Shown one piece after another: positions 61,955 through 64,000 of a stretch of 64,000 nucleotides of DNA. The notes under the pieces are model-generated. The model did not search any database. It worked only from the letters and a program-made list of their open reading frames with translations, and was not told the origin of the DNA. Position 1 is the first letter of the stretch, and each line of letters begins with the position of its first letter. The translations under genes were made by a program, and so were the position numbers. The stretch is from Gossypium raimondii (taxonomy: Eukaryota > Streptophyta > Magnoliopsida > Malvales > Malvaceae): NCBI RefSeq assembly GCF_025698545.1, contig NC_068566.1:46913192-46977191 (forward strand), given 5' to 3'.

Positions 61955-62187
61955 CGTTGCCTTTGTTGTTGGTTTAACAAAGCTTTTTTGCTTTCCGTCG
62001 TCACCCGTTTAGGGTTAGTTTCTGTGTAAGAATTTGCAGTGATTATTAAGCCATAAAACGGTGTTTGTTTACGTCGTTTAGGCAACTTTGCTTTACTGCT
62101 CTGAACCGAAAACTTGTAATTATTCAGGCTAAAATTCTAACCTTCTTCCGTACCGTAACGTGGAAACAATCGATCTTGTGCCTCTGC
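61955..62187. promoter_or_regulatory. PSD1 upstream region
   Basis: Only 233 bp separate the PSD1 ATG from the hAT-like element. The stretch includes 'acccgtttagggttagtttc' (a telo-box-like aaaccctaa on the minus strand at about 62011-62019), common near plant housekeeping promoters. No clear TATA box is seen. Confidence 0.35.
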
Positions 62188-63287
62188 TAGAGGTGCTCAT
62201 AGGTTGGGCAGCCTGGCCCGGCCCGAAGGCCCGCCCGAAATTTAGGAGGGTTTGGTAAAAAAATAGGTCCGAAATATGGGCTCGGGTAAAAAAATAGGCC
62301 CGTCGAGTAAAATTTTTTCGGCCCTGCCCGAATCTAAATAATATTTTTTATTTTTAAAATTTATTATTAGAATTTAACTTTCCCAATTCCCCTCCCCAAT
62401 TCCCCGACACCCTTCCCTTCCCTTTTTTATCTTCAGAGACAAATCCCTAACACATTCCCTTCCCTTTTTTTCCCCCAAATCGGAAACCCACCTCGCCCGA
62501 CCCACCATTCCACCTCAGGTGACCGGTCCTCCACGACTCCACCTCCGCTCTAACGGTGCTTCCAGTGAATCTAGCCTTCAACGTCTTCAAAGGTGAGTTA
62601 TCTGTTAAGTGTTAACCCTATTTCCTGTTAACGGTTTCCTAATTTTTTAAGGTCTTCTCCCTTTTTTGCTTTTTGATGTTGGTTGTGATTTTGATTTTTG
62701 CTGTTAATGGTGTTCTAACTTTGATTTTGCTGTTAATGCTATTAATGGTTATGTTTTTTATTTTTGCTGTTAATGGTGTTCTGTTAATGTTGCCATATTT
62801 ATGGCTTGAAGGTGTCCCTGACACATAAATGGTATCAACACAAAATGAGGTTGAGAAAATGAGTTTAAGGCCATCGAAATTGTCAGTGTTTAAGCTATGA
62901 CAAACCAGTAACAATGAATGGAAAATCTCAAACGAATTGGAATATGATGTTTTTTTTTTCCTTTCTTTTACGGTTGTTTTCATTAGTTTGATAAAGTGGG
63001 TTATTTATACATACTGTAGTGGGTCTGTAATTTATACATGCTGTAGTGGGTCTGTAATTTGTTTTCATTAGTTTGACCATATCTAAGAAATTGAGGGTCT
63101 GTAGTTTGACCATGTCTAAAAAAACCGGGCAGGGCCGGGTCGGGCGTCATATTTTTTCCACGGGCCGGGCTTGGGCTACATCTCAAGCCCATATTTCGGG
63201 CCGGGCCATGCCCGAGCCTAGTAAGTGGGCTGAATTTTTTTTGGGCCCTGCCCGAACTCGGCCCGACCCGGCCCATGGGCACCTCTA
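62188..63287. mobile_element. hAT-like element, 1.1 kb, upstream of PSD1
   Basis: The termini are tagaggtgctcataggttgg and cggcccatgggcacctcta, inverted copies. They are flanked by gcctctgc (62180-62187) and gcttctgc (63288-63295), an 8-bp duplication with one mismatch. Both ends carry long runs of gggccggg/cccgaaat-type sequence. The interior has a pyrimidine-rich block (62360-62590), a tandem repeat of 'tttttgctgttaatggtgtt' (62690-62790) and a duplicated 'ctgtagtgggtctgtaattt' (63016-63060). No transposase is visible; open frames inside it on both strands are by-products of the GC-rich ends. Confidence 0.8.
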
Positions 63288-63295
63288 GCTTCTGC

Positions 63296-64000
63296 TACGC
63301 ATAGATAATTTTTTTGGTAAATTTTCGTTATTAGTCCCTATACTATGTATAAATTATGAACTTAGTCCGTTAGGCTGTTTTTGTTTCTTTCAAAACAATT
63401 TCAAAAAGTTTATTTTTAAAGAATGTTTTTGTTTCTTTCAAAAACAATTTCAAAAGTTTATTTTTAAAGAATGCTAATTTTGCTAATTTTCTAAAACAAC
63501 AGATATTCCAAATGATAATCTATAAAGTTTTTATTACATTAACAAAATTATAAAAAAATAATTTCCTCAACCAATCCATGTCATTAACATTGTTTTTTTC
63601 TTCTCTTCACTATCGGTAATTGACTTTTATCTTTTGGCAACTTGTTCTCGCAAGGAAAACATGATAAATTTTCCAGAATCTTTGTTTGGCTTTCTGAAAA
63701 GCTATTAATTAAACTGGTCAAATCATCCCACTTGACCACTTTGTCATTTTCATACAAATTCTACTTTTGCTTCAACAAATCTTTCCCATGGCATTGCACC
63801 CACTTCTAATGCATAATTTTTTTCTCCCATGCAGGCAATGGTTCAAGTTTGGAATGAGTAATCCTTAAGTAAAATTGTGACAAGTAGAATTGTGAAAATG
63901 ACGAAAAAATAATGAAATTAATATTTGATGCTTTGATGCAACAAATTCCAAGTAGGAATAAATATTCCAAGTAGAATTGTGAAAATGTCGAATAGAAAAA
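63296..64000. other. AT-rich right edge, fold-back remnants
   Basis: It contains one arm of a 'tagtccctatactatg'-type fold-back element (about 63320-63370), then a nearly exact tandem duplication of about 55 bp (63380-63470: tttttgtttctttcaaaa, repeated). Beyond that is AT-rich DNA with no gene. Confidence 0.5.

Noticed and set aside
62639-63288. Frames on both strands with Gly/Arg/Pro-rich peptides
   Set aside because: They lie inside the hAT-like element, and their composition comes from its repeated gggccggg ends.
1-64000. tRNA, rRNA, CRISPR or bacterial-type operons
   Set aside because: I looked for cloverleaf-like segments, rRNA cores and evenly spaced direct repeats and saw none; the window is plainly eukaryotic nuclear DNA.

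Overview
This window is plant nuclear DNA. The genes have many short exons with GT-AG introns, the intergenic DNA is AT-rich and full of transposon debris, and every recognisable protein is a eudicot family member. Gene content, gene order and the style of the dispersed repeats suggest a rosid, probably Malvaceae (cotton-like). The species call is inference from memory of those families; nothing in the sequence settles it.

Eight protein-coding loci can be supported. In order they are: a secreted pectin methylesterase of the PME68 (PME5) type (6878-10070, +, 5 exons, 361 aa); a decayed PEX19 peroxisome-biogenesis copy (about 11281-13314, -); an intronless P-class PPR protein (14352-16148, -, 598 aa); a COPII scaffold SEC16 homologue (17630-23998, -, 13 coding exons, 1391 aa, plus a likely 5' UTR intron); a tonoplast aquaporin TIP2 (38233-40109, +, 3 exons, 250 aa); a VAN3-binding/FORKED-like protein with DUF828 and a PH-like domain (49564-53894, +, 6 exons, 385 aa); a mitochondrial formyltetrahydrofolate deformylase PURU (54738-57430, -, 8 exons, 323 aa); and a mitochondrial phosphatidylserine decarboxylase PSD1 (58317-61954, -, 12 exons, 446 aa). 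Exon joins were worked out by hand from splice consensus and reading phase. Each multi-exon model except the PEX19 relic closes in frame.

Layout: 1-6.9 kb is repeat-rich with no convincing gene. 6.9-24 kb is a gene-dense block. 24-38.2 kb is a gene-free repeat island holding a nested DNA transposon pair, two hAT-type MITEs with clear 8-bp target duplications, fold-back elements and a long hairpin with about 720-bp arms. 38.2-40.1 kb is TIP2. 40.1-49.5 kb is gene-free and includes a degenerate LTR-retrotransposon-like pair of repeats. 49.5-62 kb is a second gene-dense block. 62-64 kb is mainly a 1.1-kb hAT-like element close upstream of PSD1.

The genes are not a functional pathway; they are housekeeping neighbours. 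The main evolutionary signal is gene order. PME68, SEC16, TIP2, DUF828/PH and PURU follow the order I recall for an Arabidopsis chromosome 5 block (about At5g47500 down to At5g47435). The TIP2-DUF828-PURU part also recurs on chromosome 4 (about At4g17340-At4g17360). The main structural signals are the hairpin at 30.7-32.4 kb, the repeated use of introns as landing sites for fold-back MITEs, and a degenerate 'AACCCAAAATGATC'-like periodic repeat in several introns.
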